A DNA stretch of 64,000 nucleotides from Thalassoroseus pseudoceratinae (GCF_011634775.1 NZ_JAALXT010000008.1:1-64000), one strand, 5' to 3'; positions 8,093 through 17,752 are shown, numbered from the stretch's first letter. The notes: generated from the letters alone by a model not told the origin. Program-made: numbers and translations.

Positions 8093-11000
8093 ATGTCAGT
8101 TTCTTCCTATTCTGTTCCCGTCAAGAGGAAGCCATCACCCACTGATGAGGAACGTCGGGCGACAGTGTTTTGTTCCGCTAGCGGTCCCGTCATCTTTCGA
8201 GCGGTCGCCCACCCAACGGAAGTCTGGACGCCGGACCCGTTTGATGTCGAATCCATCCACGAACCTGCTCGCGATGTCTTCGTTCGACTGCTCGATCGAG
8301 CCACATCAGCTGACGAAACGAATAAAGTCGGCCGTATCCTATTGCTCAAAGGCGAATCCGGCAGTGGAAAAACGCACCTCATGCGGGCTTTCCGTACGCA
8401 CACGCATCGTCGCGGTCTAGGGTACTTTGGCTACATGCAGATGACCTCTGCCAGCAACAATTACAGTCGGTATATGTTGCACAAGCTCGTCGATTCGCTC
8501 GACAAACCCTATTACCGGGCCGTTGATGCGCCGGATGAAACAACCGGTCTGTTGCGACTCGCCGAAGCAGTGACGGAATCGCCGTGCATTCCGCCGTCCG
8601 ATTTAGAACTGCTCCGCCAGAACAGTCTCAATCAACGCAAGCGGAACGAGTTGATCGAAGACTTGGCGGACGAATTGCTAGGCGACCCACGATTCGCCGG
8701 TGACGAGAAACTACAAGACTTGTTACGGGCGATGTTCTTATTGCAATGCGGCCATGCCGGCGTGCGGGCCCGAGTCATGAAATACTTGCGAGGCGAAACA
8801 CTCGGGGCCAGCGATCAAGAACGGCTAGCCGGTATTTCGCCACTCGACCCCGAAGCCGGTCCGCAAGAGATGCTCCAACGCTTAGGCCGTTTGATGTGGG
8901 CAGCACATGGGATGAGTCTAGTGTTGTGCGTCGATCAACTCGAAGACATGTACCGTGCCGACCAGTCCGCCGAAGCCGCCAACCGATTCCGTCGAGCGAT
9001 GCAAGGACTAATTTCCATCGCCGCAGAGGTACCAACGTCAATCATGGTCGTCGCGTGCTTGGAAGACTATTACACGCAGCTCCGAAATTTGCTTGATAGT
9101 TCCTACCAGGACCGGATCGAGAGTGACCCGTCACCTGTTACGTTGGTAGCCAAGCGAAGTTCTGAAGAGATTTCTCAACTTGTCGGTGCACACCTCAATC
9201 ATTTATATGACGAGACGGAGACATCATTCGATGAATCCGCCCCAACATCACCGATACCTCAAGTCTGCTTAGATCAGCAGGTCGGCCAACGGACACGCTC
9301 GGTCCTAGAGTGGTGCCGTTCTTATCGCAATTCATGTATTGCGGCAGGACGGATCTTAGAGGAATGCCATCCGGATTCTCCCGGTCATGATGACGGAGAG
9401 GACACACTCTTCGATTTAGAGCAGGAATGGAACGATTTTCTGGCTCAAGAACAACCCAGTCCGCCGGATGATGAGGCTGAGTTGGCGACTTTGTTGGAAA
9501 GCACGGTGCATTACTACGAGGACGAATTGCCGGAGAGTCATCGATTTGATAGTTATTCGCGGGGTCAGATTCTTGGCATTGTCTGGGCGCGAAATGACAA
9601 GCCCGCTCAACGGTTGCAGGTCGGCATTTGCAACAAAGCTCCGCAAGGCGGATGGTTGGGACGGCAGGTGAAGGAAGTCAGCCGAGCCGCACAGGATCAG
9701 GAACCTGAAGCCATTCCCGTCATCGTGCGATCCACCAATTTTCCCAAAAGTCCAACCTCGCAAATCTCAAAGCAGTTGGGCCAATTGGTTGCCAAAGGCG
9801 GTCGTCGCGTGGTCGTGCAAGACACCGACTGGCGAACGATGCTCGCGATGCAATCGTTCCGGAAACAGCATCACGCCGATCCACAGTTCTCAACATGGCT
9901 CGCCGAGACCAAGCCGCTCAGCCAACTCAAGAGTATTCGAGACATCTTCGGCATCGACGGCAGTTTTTCCTTCGACGAACCGGAATCCGAAGCGGACAAC
10001 ACCGTCGAAGCAGCCGAGTCCGTGCCTGAATCATCGAATGAACATGCTGAAGGGAATGGTCAAGTCGAGTCGGCGAAATTGACTCTGCCCACTCAACAGA
10101 CGGGTACAGAACTGGCCATCGGTCAGATTCGGGCTCGCAATGCCGAGGCGATCACATTGAAACCGAACGCCCTCAAGCGGCATGCGGCGTTTCTTGGTGG
10201 CACGGGAAGCGGAAAGACAACGGCGGCCCTCAACCTGATCGAACAACTCCTATTGCAGGGTGTGCCGGCATTGCTTGTTGACCGCAAAGGTGATTTGGCT
10301 CGCTATGCCACTGAAGACGTTTGGAACAAACCACCGTCCGACCCCGCTCTCGCGGAACGATTGCAAAGGCTCAAGGAATCGGTCAACGTCACGGTTTACA
10401 CGCCTGGTCGCATTGATGGTCGACCAATCACACTGACTGTCGTCCCCGAGCACATGCAAGACATGAACGCTGCCGACCGTCAACAAACCGCCCTGCAGGC
10501 CGCCCATTCACTAGCTGCGATGCTAGGCTACGGCACCACAGGAGCCAACGGCTCACGGACTGCAATCCTAGTCAAAGCGATCGAACTCTTAGCCCAAGAA
10601 GACGGTCGCGTCACACTGCAATCTCTCATCCACTATCTCGACGAATCCGATCCGGGCCTAGTCAATGCAATTGGTGTTCTCAAACCGAAACTGTTCGACA
10701 AACTTGTCGAAGATTTGCAAACACTGAAGATCAATCGTTCCAATCTATTCCCCGACCAAGGCGATCCGTTAGACGGGGATGCTTTATTCGGAAGTAATTC
10801 GCACCATCGACCCGGTAAAACACAACTAAGTGTCATTAGCACGAAGTTTCTAGGCAGTGATGCGGAAGTGCAGTTTTGGGTCTCGCAATTGCTGATGGAG
10901 CTCAGCCGCTGGATGAGCAAAACACCTTCGGATGATCTGCAAGCGGTTGTACTATTCGATGAAGCTGACTTGTACCTTCCGGCGACTAGCAAACCGGTGA

Positions 11001-11338
11001 CTAAAGAACCGATGGAAGGCTTGCTCAAACGAGCACGGTCGGCTGGTGTGGGTCTGATGCTAGCCACTCAAAGCCCCGGTGACTTCGACTATAAATGCCG
11101 CGAAAACATCAACACATGGTTCGTTGGTAAAATCAAAGAAGATACGGCCATCAAGAAAATGAAACCGATGCTGAGCGACTGCCAATTAGATGTTTCCGAC
11201 AAGCTGACTTCGCAAGAGATCGGACAGTTCTTCATTGTCCGAGATGGTCACGTCACACCCGTGCAAAGCCTTCGCTCGGCTGTCGAAACGGAACAACTCC
11301 CCGAAGACGAAATTCTGCAATTGGCAAGACAGCACTGA
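8093..11338 (+). CDS. dual ATPase: N-terminal AAA-type domain fused to a C-terminal HerA/FtsK-like motor
   Basis: The product is 1,081 residues from ATG 8093; an in-frame TTG at 8072 is less likely. The first P-loop is GESGSGKTHL at about 87-96, with Walker B SLVLCVDQLEDM near 275-286. The surrounding fold resembles ORC/STAND-like AAA ATPases. An acidic linker and an unrecognised alpha/beta region follow at about 420-640. The second motor has GGTGSGKTTAALNLIEQ (about 702-718), LLVDRKGDLARY, Walker B VVLFDEADLYLP (about 952) and LATQSPGDFD (about 990). That pattern is typical of HerA/DUF87 and FtsK-type DNA pumps. HerA motors pair with NurA, Sir2 or DUF4297 nucleases in DNA processing and phage defence. 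Here the partner nuclease would be the gene at 5596. It follows gene two by 134 bases. Its codons seem to use CTA and other A/T-ending forms more often than the neighbours. Confidence 0.8.
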   Translation: MSVSSYSVPVKRKPSPTDEERRATVFCSASGPVIFRAVAHPTEVWTPDPFDVESIHEPARDVFVRLLDRATSADETNKVGRILLLKGESGSGKTHLMRAFRTHTHRRGLGYFGYMQMTSASNNYSRYMLHKLVDSLDKPYYRAVDAPDETTGLLRLAEAVTESPCIPPSDLELLRQNSLNQRKRNELIEDLADELLGDPRFAGDEKLQDLLRAMFLLQCGHAGVRARVMKYLRGETLGASDQERLAGISPLDPEAGPQEMLQRLGRLMWAAHGMSLVLCVDQLEDMYRADQSAEAANRFRRAMQGLISIAAEVPTSIMVVACLEDYYTQLRNLLDSSYQDRIESDPSPVTLVAKRSSEEISQLVGAHLNHLYDETETSFDESAPTSPIPQVCLDQQVGQRTRSVLEWCRSYRNSCIAAGRILEECHPDSPGHDDGEDTLFDLEQEWNDFLAQEQPSPPDDEAELATLLESTVHYYEDELPESHRFDSYSRGQILGIVWARNDKPAQRLQVGICNKAPQGGWLGRQVKEVSRAAQDQEPEAIPVIVRSTNFPKSPTSQISKQLGQLVAKGGRRVVVQDTDWRTMLAMQSFRKQHHADPQFSTWLAETKPLSQLKSIRDIFGIDGSFSFDEPESEADNTVEAAESVPESSNEHAEGNGQVESAKLTLPTQQTGTELAIGQIRARNAEAITLKPNALKRHAAFLGGTGSGKTTAALNLIEQLLLQGVPALLVDRKGDLARYATEDVWNKPPSDPALAERLQRLKESVNVTVYTPGRIDGRPITLTVVPEHMQDMNAADRQQTALQAAHSLAAMLGYGTTGANGSRTAILVKAIELLAQEDGRVTLQSLIHYLDESDPGLVNAIGVLKPKLFDKLVEDLQTLKINRSNLFPDQGDPLDGDALFGSNSHHRPGKTQLSVISTKFLGSDAEVQFWVSQLLMELSRWMSKTPSDDLQAVVLFDEADLYLPATSKPVTKEPMEGLLKRARSAGVGLMLATQSPGDFDYKCRENINTWFVGKIKEDTAIKKMKPMLSDCQLDVSDKLTSQEIGQFFIVRDGHVTPVQSLRSAVETEQLPEDEILQLARQH

Positions 11339-11716
11339 TAGTCATCCATCGTCTTTTGTCCCGAGTTGCATTCGCCGCGTCTCTCGAACTCGAAATGTTT
11401 TTAGACTGACCAAGCGAATGCGCCCTTGTGAGAAGGCATAGATTCTGTTGTTCCGCTCAGATTCCGTCGGTCAACACCCTCGCGTGTTCCATGCTGGCCG
11501 AGTTGTTCAAGAAGATCTCAGGAAGTGTCGCTGCTGTTGCAGCCCGCTTCCAATGCCAAGCCGATTTGGAAGATTGTCCCCGCTGCTTCGTTTTCCGTTC
11601 CATTGACTTTTCCTTCCCGATCATGCCGTGGAAGTTGAACTCAGACGGCGATCACCGGATACTCGATTCTCCACATCCCACGTCATTCGAAACGTCGCTC
11701 GATTGGAGATCGGCCC
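11339..11716. other. 378-bp gap between the cassette and the sulfatase
   Basis: Nothing convincing was seen. A 139-codon open frame at 11428-11847 overlaps the sulfatase start and has no recognisable domain. The only structure noticed is an 8-base inverted repeat, GCATTCGC (11368-11375) with GCGAATGC (11414-11421), separated by 38 bases and without a T-run. Confidence 0.5.
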
Positions 11717-13294
11717 ATGCAATCTTGGAAACAATACGCACGCAGAGAACGTACACCACGAGTACTACACCGAGTAACGCCCCTCACTCTCATCGCCCTG
11801 ACATCGATTCTGGCAATATGTTCACCAAAGACCGCGCTGTCCGCTGAAAAGCGAAGTGCACCGAATATCGTTATCATTTTGGCTGACGATATGGGCTATG
11901 GTGATGTTCATGCGTTGAATTCAAAATCGAAGATTCCCACGCCGAACCTCGACCGTTTAGCAAATGAAGGCATGACCTTCACCGATGCCCATTCCCCGTC
12001 GGCCGTTTGTACGCCGACACGGTATGCATTGCTCACCGGACGGTACTGCTGGCGGACGGAACTCAAACGAGGTGTACTCGGTGGCTACAGTCCGCCGTTG
12101 TTGGAATCGGGTCGAAAAACCATCGCGAACATGCTCAGCAAGCAGGGATACCATACGGGCGCGGTCGGGAAATGGCATCTTGGAATGGCCTTGCCGATGA
12201 AACCGGGCAAAGCGGTCAAGAGTTCGCAATGGAACGGCGATCCCGGTATTGATTGGAGCGGCAAGATCACCGACAGCCCCATTCATCACGGCTTCGATCA
12301 GTACTTTGGCGTGAGTGCCTCGCTGGATATGGCACCGTACGTTTACATCCGCGACGATCACTTCGATTCACCACCAACGATCCAACAACCAGCCGTTAAG
12401 TTTCCGCATTTCGTCCGCAAGGGACCGCGATCGGAAGACTTCGTGATTGATCAAGTCCTCGACCGGCTGACAAAAGAATCGGTCGACTACATCACCACCG
12501 CTGCAAAGAAAGATGAGCCGTTCTTCCTGTACTTCCCGTTGACCGCTCCCCACAAACCGACGCAACCCCACGAACGCTTTCGCGGCAAAACGCAACTCAA
12601 CGAGTATGGCGATTTCGTGGCCCAAGTCGATTGGACGGTAGGCGAGGTGTTGAATGCTCTCGATCAATCCGGCGTGGCGGATGACACCGTCGTGTTTTAC
12701 TCGTCAGACAACGGTTCCTACATGTACCGCTATGACGATCCCAACAAGAAAGACCACGTTGACGATGCGTCGATCCAGGGTTTTCGAGCGGAACATCACC
12801 GACCGAACGGACCGTTTCGCGGCACCAAAGCGGACATCTGGGAAGCCGGGCATCATGTGCCGTTATTCGCCCGATGGCCGGGCAAAATTAATGCGGGATC
12901 GAAATGCGACGAACCCGTTTGCCTGACGGACTTGTTCGCCACCGCTGCGGAAATCGTGGGAGCCGAACTCGATAACAGCATGGCCGAAGACAGCGTGTCG
13001 CTGTTGCCGATGCTGCATGGCAAGGAAACCCGACGTGCCGCCCCGGTGATTCACCATTCCGTCGCCGGGATGTTTGCGATTCGCGACGGCAAGTGGAAAC
13101 TCGTCCTTGGTGATGGGTCCGGCGGACGTCAACAACCCAAGGGCAAACCGTTCGGCAAACCGTATCAGTTGTTCGATCTGTCCCAAGACATTGGCGAAGA
13201 AAACAACATCGCCGACGAACACCCCGAAATCGTCGAACGCCTTACGAAGACCGTCGAAACCATCCGCAACACCGGTCGCAGTGTCAAACGCTAG
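11717..13294 (+). CDS. secreted sulfatase (arylsulfatase A-like)
   Basis: The product has 525 residues. A basic N-terminus and a hydrophobic stretch (about 21-40) ending near ALSA form a signal peptide. The alkaline-phosphatase-fold sulfatase core begins with NIVIILADDMGYGD, whose paired Asp residues bind calcium. The modification motif is CTPTRYALLTGR with Cys98, which would be converted to formylglycine. GAVGKWHLG and YSSDNGSYM are further family signatures. It hydrolyses sulfate esters, most likely on a sulfated glycan, in the periplasm. The specific substrate cannot be read from the sequence. It sits alone, in the same direction as the upstream cassette but 378 bases away, and convergent with the lptC/lptA-like gene. 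Planctomycetes are known for many such genes. Confidence 0.93.
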   Translation: MQSWKQYARRERTPRVLHRVTPLTLIALTSILAICSPKTALSAEKRSAPNIVIILADDMGYGDVHALNSKSKIPTPNLDRLANEGMTFTDAHSPSAVCTPTRYALLTGRYCWRTELKRGVLGGYSPPLLESGRKTIANMLSKQGYHTGAVGKWHLGMALPMKPGKAVKSSQWNGDPGIDWSGKITDSPIHHGFDQYFGVSASLDMAPYVYIRDDHFDSPPTIQQPAVKFPHFVRKGPRSEDFVIDQVLDRLTKESVDYITTAAKKDEPFFLYFPLTAPHKPTQPHERFRGKTQLNEYGDFVAQVDWTVGEVLNALDQSGVADDTVVFYSSDNGSYMYRYDDPNKKDHVDDASIQGFRAEHHRPNGPFRGTKADIWEAGHHVPLFARWPGKINAGSKCDEPVCLTDLFATAAEIVGAELDNSMAEDSVSLLPMLHGKETRRAAPVIHHSVAGMFAIRDGKWKLVLGDGSGGRQQPKGKPFGKPYQLFDLSQDIGEENNIADEHPEIVERLTKTVETIRNTGRSVKR

Positions 13295-13310
13295 CCATGG
13301 TTGATTGGCC

Positions 13311-13336
13311 CATGCCCACCCTAAGCGGTGGGCATG
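13311..13336. terminator. 10-bp hairpin between convergent genes
   Basis: CATGCCCACC (13311-13320) and GGTGGGCATG (13327-13336) form a perfect 10-base stem with a 6-base loop, 16 bases after the sulfatase stop. There is no T-run on either side, so it is not a classical intrinsic terminator. It may act as a transcript end-protecting hairpin or be a copy of a dispersed palindromic repeat. Confidence 0.45.
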
Positions 13337-13426
13337 CCACCCCGATGTTTTCGCCGTCGAAGGGTCTGAATGATCGCATTCGACCGTTGCAAAAACCGGC
13401 GTTGTCCCGACGTGACTTTGTTCGCG

Positions 13427-16400
13427 TTAGTTCACGAAATCGAAACCAGTTGCCCCGTCTGATTTGAGTTTCTTGAGTGTGTTGTTGGCGGGCACGAATT
13501 CCCAGCGTTGAGCATGGGCCGTACTTCGCGGTCCACCGACGCGTTCTTGACGCCAAATCGTGGCTTTGTGCGGGGCCTTCGAGTGGAGCACGTATTTCCC
13601 TTTGCGTTCGTCGAAGGTGATCGTGTCGGCTCGCCCTTGGAAGGTGCGGCCTTCGACAATCGCATTGCCCTGTGCTAACAACTCGACCCACGTCGTTTTC
13701 TTCTTGCCGTCCACGGGGGCGGCGTTCTTGTCTTCGCGTTGCGTGAACTGCAACCGATCACACTGCATCAGACCGGCATCGGTGGCAAGCCGATCGGGAT
13801 CGACGGTTTGCGTGTAGCCTTTCACAGGGCCATACACTACCTGCACGCGGTCTTGGAACGTCTGGATTTTTTGATTGATGTTCCCGATCGTCGGGCCGTG
13901 AAAATCAATCTTCAAATAGTCCCAGCCATCCTCATTCTTGTCAGCCGCAGCGTTGGCTTGAACTTTGGCATTCGGCGCAAGAGCCGCTCGGTTTTCGTTG
14001 CCTCGTCGCCAAACCTTGATCCACCCTGGTCCCTCGGCGTGAGTATCACCAGTCGCCTGATTGAGCCGAAACTCCGAGAAAGACCCGCTCCGGACTTCTT
14101 TGATGATCTTGTCTTCGTACAGATAACTATCGAACTGCACGTTGTCTTTGCAGATGACAAGTTCGATGTTGGACGCTTCCTCCCGAGTCCCGTCTGCATT
14201 GCGGTTTTCTGATCCGGGTTGGCGACGGTCGGTGGAAAAATCGATCCGGTTGGTGAGGAAGACCTGCATTTCCGCACAATGGAGACTGCTGTCGCCCAGA
14301 ACCGCGGCGACCCGACCATAGAAGTTGGCCTGTTTGCCATCGAACGTCATTTGCTCGTTCCAATGAATATCGAGCGGTTGTTCCTGTTCGAGTTTCTGCC
14401 CGTCGAGCGAACGCTTGACCGGCAACTGCAACAAACCTTTGCCCCGCACGGCCGACTGGTTGCTCGCTCGATCGAGAAAGATTTCTTTGCCTTCGATGAG
14501 CAATCCCTGATCCCGCACATGAGCTGGTCTACCGAAGATGGTCATGACCTGGTCGTTTTTGTCAGCGTCGGCATTAGGTCCATCCGGATCCCCACTCGGC
14601 GGATTGACAACGTGCAGATGGTCGCCGTCGATTGTGAGAGGTTTTTCAGGATCATCACGGAACTGCACGACCCGCACACTGTTTTGCGCGTGTGCTTCGG
14701 AGATGTGCGACTTCCGTCCCGATTGCCCCTGCAGAATCATCACCTTGAGCAGATCGGCCGTCAGGTGAATCGGGTTCTCGTCGTCAGATTGAGGTTGCGG
14801 TGCGGTGGTGTCGTCGGCTCGGAAGGCCACGTGCTGAATGACGGGCTCCGATTGAGCAAGCTTGACGAACTCCGCAGGATTCACAGGTTGTCGGCCATCC
14901 GGTTGATCCGGAACAACGGGGGGATTGGTTTGCACATTGAGTTGGGGAATCGGTTGGCCGGCGACCGGGAAGGGTTCGAAGAACGCTTCCAGACGTTTGG
15001 TTCGGCCTTCCAAATCAGGACTTACGATCGCGACGTTCTGCAAGGCCAATAATCGTTTCGGCTGCATCCGTTCGCTGGGGTTTTCGGTGGTTCCCGGTTG
15101 CGTTCCCGGACGCTGCGATTGCGGCTCCAACCACAGTCGCATCACATCAGACGCAAGACCAAACTGACGTTTCGGTTGGCGAACCTGAACTTCGCCGAGC
15201 AGTTCGATGATGTCCAATCCACCGGCCGGGTCCGGGTATTTGCGGAGTTCTTCCCGCCATTTGGCTGCGAATTCGACGTCGTTGGAATTCTTCTCGAGAT
15301 TCGTCAGCCACCCCTGCCCACGACACCACACCCGATCGACTTCCCCACCTTCACGGTGAATGAGTTCGATCTCCGGGGCGTGCATTTCGCTTCGCCGTTG
15401 CAGCACGCGTACGGTATCGGCGGCGGCTAACTTCGCGGTTCGCAAGTCGATATCGTAATCCAGCCGATTCATGGTCGCAGTGAGCTGGTTGCGTTCGGAC
15501 CGCAACACAACTTGCCGACCTTCCGCCTGCATCCGTTTGAATTTCAACTTGGAATTCAACCCGCGAAACCGATCGCTTTCCTCATCGGCTTCCACAACGA
15601 TTTTCTCGTCTGTAGCTTCTTCGCCCGACTCGAAGAACAACGTCAGCCGATCGGATTCGAGCGAGTTGTATTCTTCCTCGGCGGTCGGTTGATAAACACG
15701 CACTTCCTCGCGGAACGTGGCGATATTCTGTTCTACATCGAACTCAAACGGTCCGGCGCTGCGAACCTTCACAATCGTGGGTTCCTTGGCCTTGTCGTTG
15801 TTCGATTCCCGATTCAAACCGGCGGGATTTGCGTCGCCGCGGAACTCCAGGTCCATCGACACGTTCCGCCGCAACAGCACTTGCCGAAACCCTTTGACGG
15901 CCAACTTCTCTTCCGCCTTGGCGACCGGATCTTCCACCAAGTGCACTTGCAGCCCATTGCCGTGCCCTTGGTGCGGACCGTACTGGAATTTCACTTGGCC
16001 ATCGCACCAGATCTGCATCGCGTTTTCGGCGAAGAGGAAGTTCCGCCCGGTGACTTTCAATTCGTCCGGTCCGTGAATCGCGACGTCACCTTCCAGCGAA
16101 CCGCCGATGACACGTCCCGGATCGGGGTCTTTGAAATCAAACTTCTTGGCAAATTTGACGTACGCCGACTGACTGACAACCGTGTAGGGTTGCTTATCAG
16201 GATCGGGATCTTTTGCCAGCCAAATCATGGCGAACGGCGTAAACCGCACGGCTTCGTCGTTGTCGAGAAGTTCGTAATCCTCGAAATAGATGAATGCCTG
16301 ATCGGTCCGGATGACCGATTTCGCATTGGCAGCCCACGGTTGTGAGGCCAACCAACGCTCAGCCATTTTGATGCCCTGCATCGGTGGCGGAGCGGGTGGC

Positions 16401-16594
16401 AAACCGGTGAAGTCCTCGTTCTTGCCGATCGCGGGAGATTCGACGATCGGGTTGATGACCATCGAATACACCAGATAAAACCCGGTGAGAATCCCGGCGG
16501 TCAGTACCGTCAATGCAAACCGCCCCCACCCCGATTCGTTCGCAGACGGTCGGTTGGAGGAAGACGGTGTTCCCTGAGGCGGCATCGCAGTCAC
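13427..16594 (-). CDS. giant LptC/LptA (OstA)-like envelope protein
   Basis: The product has 1,055 residues. After a polar start there is one membrane segment (about 25-47: FALTVLTAGILTGFYLVYSM), as in LptC, followed by a very long beta-rich periplasmic region. Repeated short strands of the OstA/LptA type are visible: RNFLFAENAMQIWCDGQVKF, FGRPAHVRDQGLLIEGKEIF, and near the C-terminus EGRTFQGRADTITFDERKG. In proteobacteria LptC and LptA form the beta-jellyroll bridge that carries lipopolysaccharide across the periplasm, next to kdsD and kdsC. Here kdsD ends 3 bases upstream, so the same pathway is likely. The protein is several times longer than LptC (~190 residues) or LptA (~180). The start is GTG 16594; ATG 16585 is an alternative. 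Function is inferred from fold impression and context. Confidence 0.7.
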   Translation of the reverse strand: MTAMPPQGTPSSSNRPSANESGWGRFALTVLTAGILTGFYLVYSMVINPIVESPAIGKNEDFTGLPPAPPPMQGIKMAERWLASQPWAANAKSVIRTDQAFIYFEDYELLDNDEAVRFTPFAMIWLAKDPDPDKQPYTVVSQSAYVKFAKKFDFKDPDPGRVIGGSLEGDVAIHGPDELKVTGRNFLFAENAMQIWCDGQVKFQYGPHQGHGNGLQVHLVEDPVAKAEEKLAVKGFRQVLLRRNVSMDLEFRGDANPAGLNRESNNDKAKEPTIVKVRSAGPFEFDVEQNIATFREEVRVYQPTAEEEYNSLESDRLTLFFESGEEATDEKIVVEADEESDRFRGLNSKLKFKRMQAEGRQVVLRSERNQLTATMNRLDYDIDLRTAKLAAADTVRVLQRRSEMHAPEIELIHREGGEVDRVWCRGQGWLTNLEKNSNDVEFAAKWREELRKYPDPAGGLDIIELLGEVQVRQPKRQFGLASDVMRLWLEPQSQRPGTQPGTTENPSERMQPKRLLALQNVAIVSPDLEGRTKRLEAFFEPFPVAGQPIPQLNVQTNPPVVPDQPDGRQPVNPAEFVKLAQSEPVIQHVAFRADDTTAPQPQSDDENPIHLTADLLKVMILQGQSGRKSHISEAHAQNSVRVVQFRDDPEKPLTIDGDHLHVVNPPSGDPDGPNADADKNDQVMTIFGRPAHVRDQGLLIEGKEIFLDRASNQSAVRGKGLLQLPVKRSLDGQKLEQEQPLDIHWNEQMTFDGKQANFYGRVAAVLGDSSLHCAEMQVFLTNRIDFSTDRRQPGSENRNADGTREEASNIELVICKDNVQFDSYLYEDKIIKEVRSGSFSEFRLNQATGDTHAEGPGWIKVWRRGNENRAALAPNAKVQANAAADKNEDGWDYLKIDFHGPTIGNINQKIQTFQDRVQVVYGPVKGYTQTVDPDRLATDAGLMQCDRLQFTQREDKNAAPVDGKKKTTWVELLAQGNAIVEGRTFQGRADTITFDERKGKYVLHSKAPHKATIWRQERVGGPRSTAHAQRWEFVPANNTLKKLKSDGATGFDFVN

Positions 16595-16597
16595 GGC

Positions 16598-17647
16598 TTA
16601 CCCCGCATCCAGAAGCGATTGATTCGAAGCGTCCTCGTCGCGAGGCAGCAAACCAATGACGTCGGTAATATCGATCAAACCCACCGGCTTGTGATCCGAG
16701 TCGACTACCGGGAGTTCGCTGATTTTTCGTGTCGACAACAACTCCACTGCATCGGCCAATCGGGCTGACGGGCTGATCGTCAGCGGTGTTTTGGTCATCA
16801 CGTCGCCGATGCGGGAATCGAGTTCCGCATCCATTCGGTTTTCGAGCAGCCGCGCCAAGTCACTGTCGGTATACAAACCGCTCAAACGCCCATTGGCATC
16901 GACGAGCATCACAGCACCGGTGCGTCGCCCGGTTTGCTCGACCCGCATGAAGACTTCGCGGACGGTTGTCTCTTCCGAAGCGATCCGCAATTCCGTGTCT
17001 TTCCGCATGACGTCACTCACGTGAGCCAACTTCCGCCCCAAGCTTCCACCGGGATGATAGACGGCGAATTCTTGCGGCGAGAAATTCTTGAGTTGGGCAA
17101 TCACGAGCGCAAGTGCGTCTCCAATGGCGAGCATGATGGTCGTGCTGGTCGATGGAGCCAAGCCGTGCGGGCCAACTTCCTCAATCTTTCCGAGCGGAAT
17201 CGTGACCGTTGATCCTCGCCCGAGTGTGCTCGACTTCTTCGCTGTGACCGCGATGATCGGGACTTTCATTCGCCCGATCGTGGGCAGCAGTCGATTGACT
17301 TCCTCGGTCTCACCGCTGTTCGAGAGAGCGAGCAACACGTCATTCGTGTGCAAACAGCCCAAATCCCCGTGCACCGCCTCGGCGGGATGCATAAAGTGGG
17401 ATCGCGTGCCCGTCGACGAGAGTGTCGCAACGATTTTTTGCCCAATCAACCCAGCTTTCCCGATGCCGGTGACGATGACGGAGCCTTCGCACTCCACGAT
17501 CAACCGAACCGCTTCGCAAAAAGAGGCATCGAGTCGTTGTGACAACGCCAACAGCGCATCGGCCTCATCCCGGAGAATGGCACGGGCTTCGCGAAGTTGT
17601 TCGAACGGGGTTAATGGACCATCAGACCAAGCGGCCGCGGAGTTCAT
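16598..17647 (-). CDS. kdsD: arabinose-5-phosphate isomerase (KpsF/GutQ family)
   Basis: The product has 349 residues. It interconverts D-ribulose-5-phosphate and D-arabinose-5-phosphate, the first step of KDO synthesis for lipopolysaccharide. The SIS domain carries VIVTGIGKAGLIGQKIVATL and ALSNSGETEEVNRLLP. HPAEAVHGDLG and YHPGGSLGRKL are hallmark KdsD segments. Two CBS domains occupy the C-terminal ~140 residues (VMRKDTELRIASEETTVREV; GDVMTKTPLTISPSARLAD). I chose ATG 17647 because AAGGA lies about 8 bases upstream of it; 17656 and a longer start at 17728 are possible but less supported. It is followed after 3 bases by the LptC/LptA-like gene, so the two are probably one operon for LPS synthesis and export. 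Confidence 0.92.
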   Translation of the reverse strand: MNSAAAWSDGPLTPFEQLREARAILRDEADALLALSQRLDASFCEAVRLIVECEGSVIVTGIGKAGLIGQKIVATLSSTGTRSHFMHPAEAVHGDLGCLHTNDVLLALSNSGETEEVNRLLPTIGRMKVPIIAVTAKKSSTLGRGSTVTIPLGKIEEVGPHGLAPSTSTTIMLAIGDALALVIAQLKNFSPQEFAVYHPGGSLGRKLAHVSDVMRKDTELRIASEETTVREVFMRVEQTGRRTGAVMLVDANGRLSGLYTDSDLARLLENRMDAELDSRIGDVMTKTPLTISPSARLADAVELLSTRKISELPVVDSDHKPVGLIDITDVIGLLPRDEDASNQSLLDAG

Positions 17648-17752
17648 GGGCGTCATCCTTGACGAAAGAACACCTAGCGGAAAGGGAATCTCGCAATTGG
17701 CGCGGAGTATACGCACGGGTCCGGCCACGGGTCAATCCGAACCTCGCGGGCC

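Noticed and set aside
11428-11847. 139-codon open frame before and into the sulfatase gene
   Set aside because: Overlaps the signal peptide of a clear sulfatase in another frame and has no domain.
14219-15052. 277-codon plus-strand frame opposite the LptC/LptA-like gene, and similar long antisense frames elsewhere (e.g. 31939-32922, 34450-35427, 62903-63754)
   Set aside because: They are mirror frames of well-supported genes, without domains of their own.
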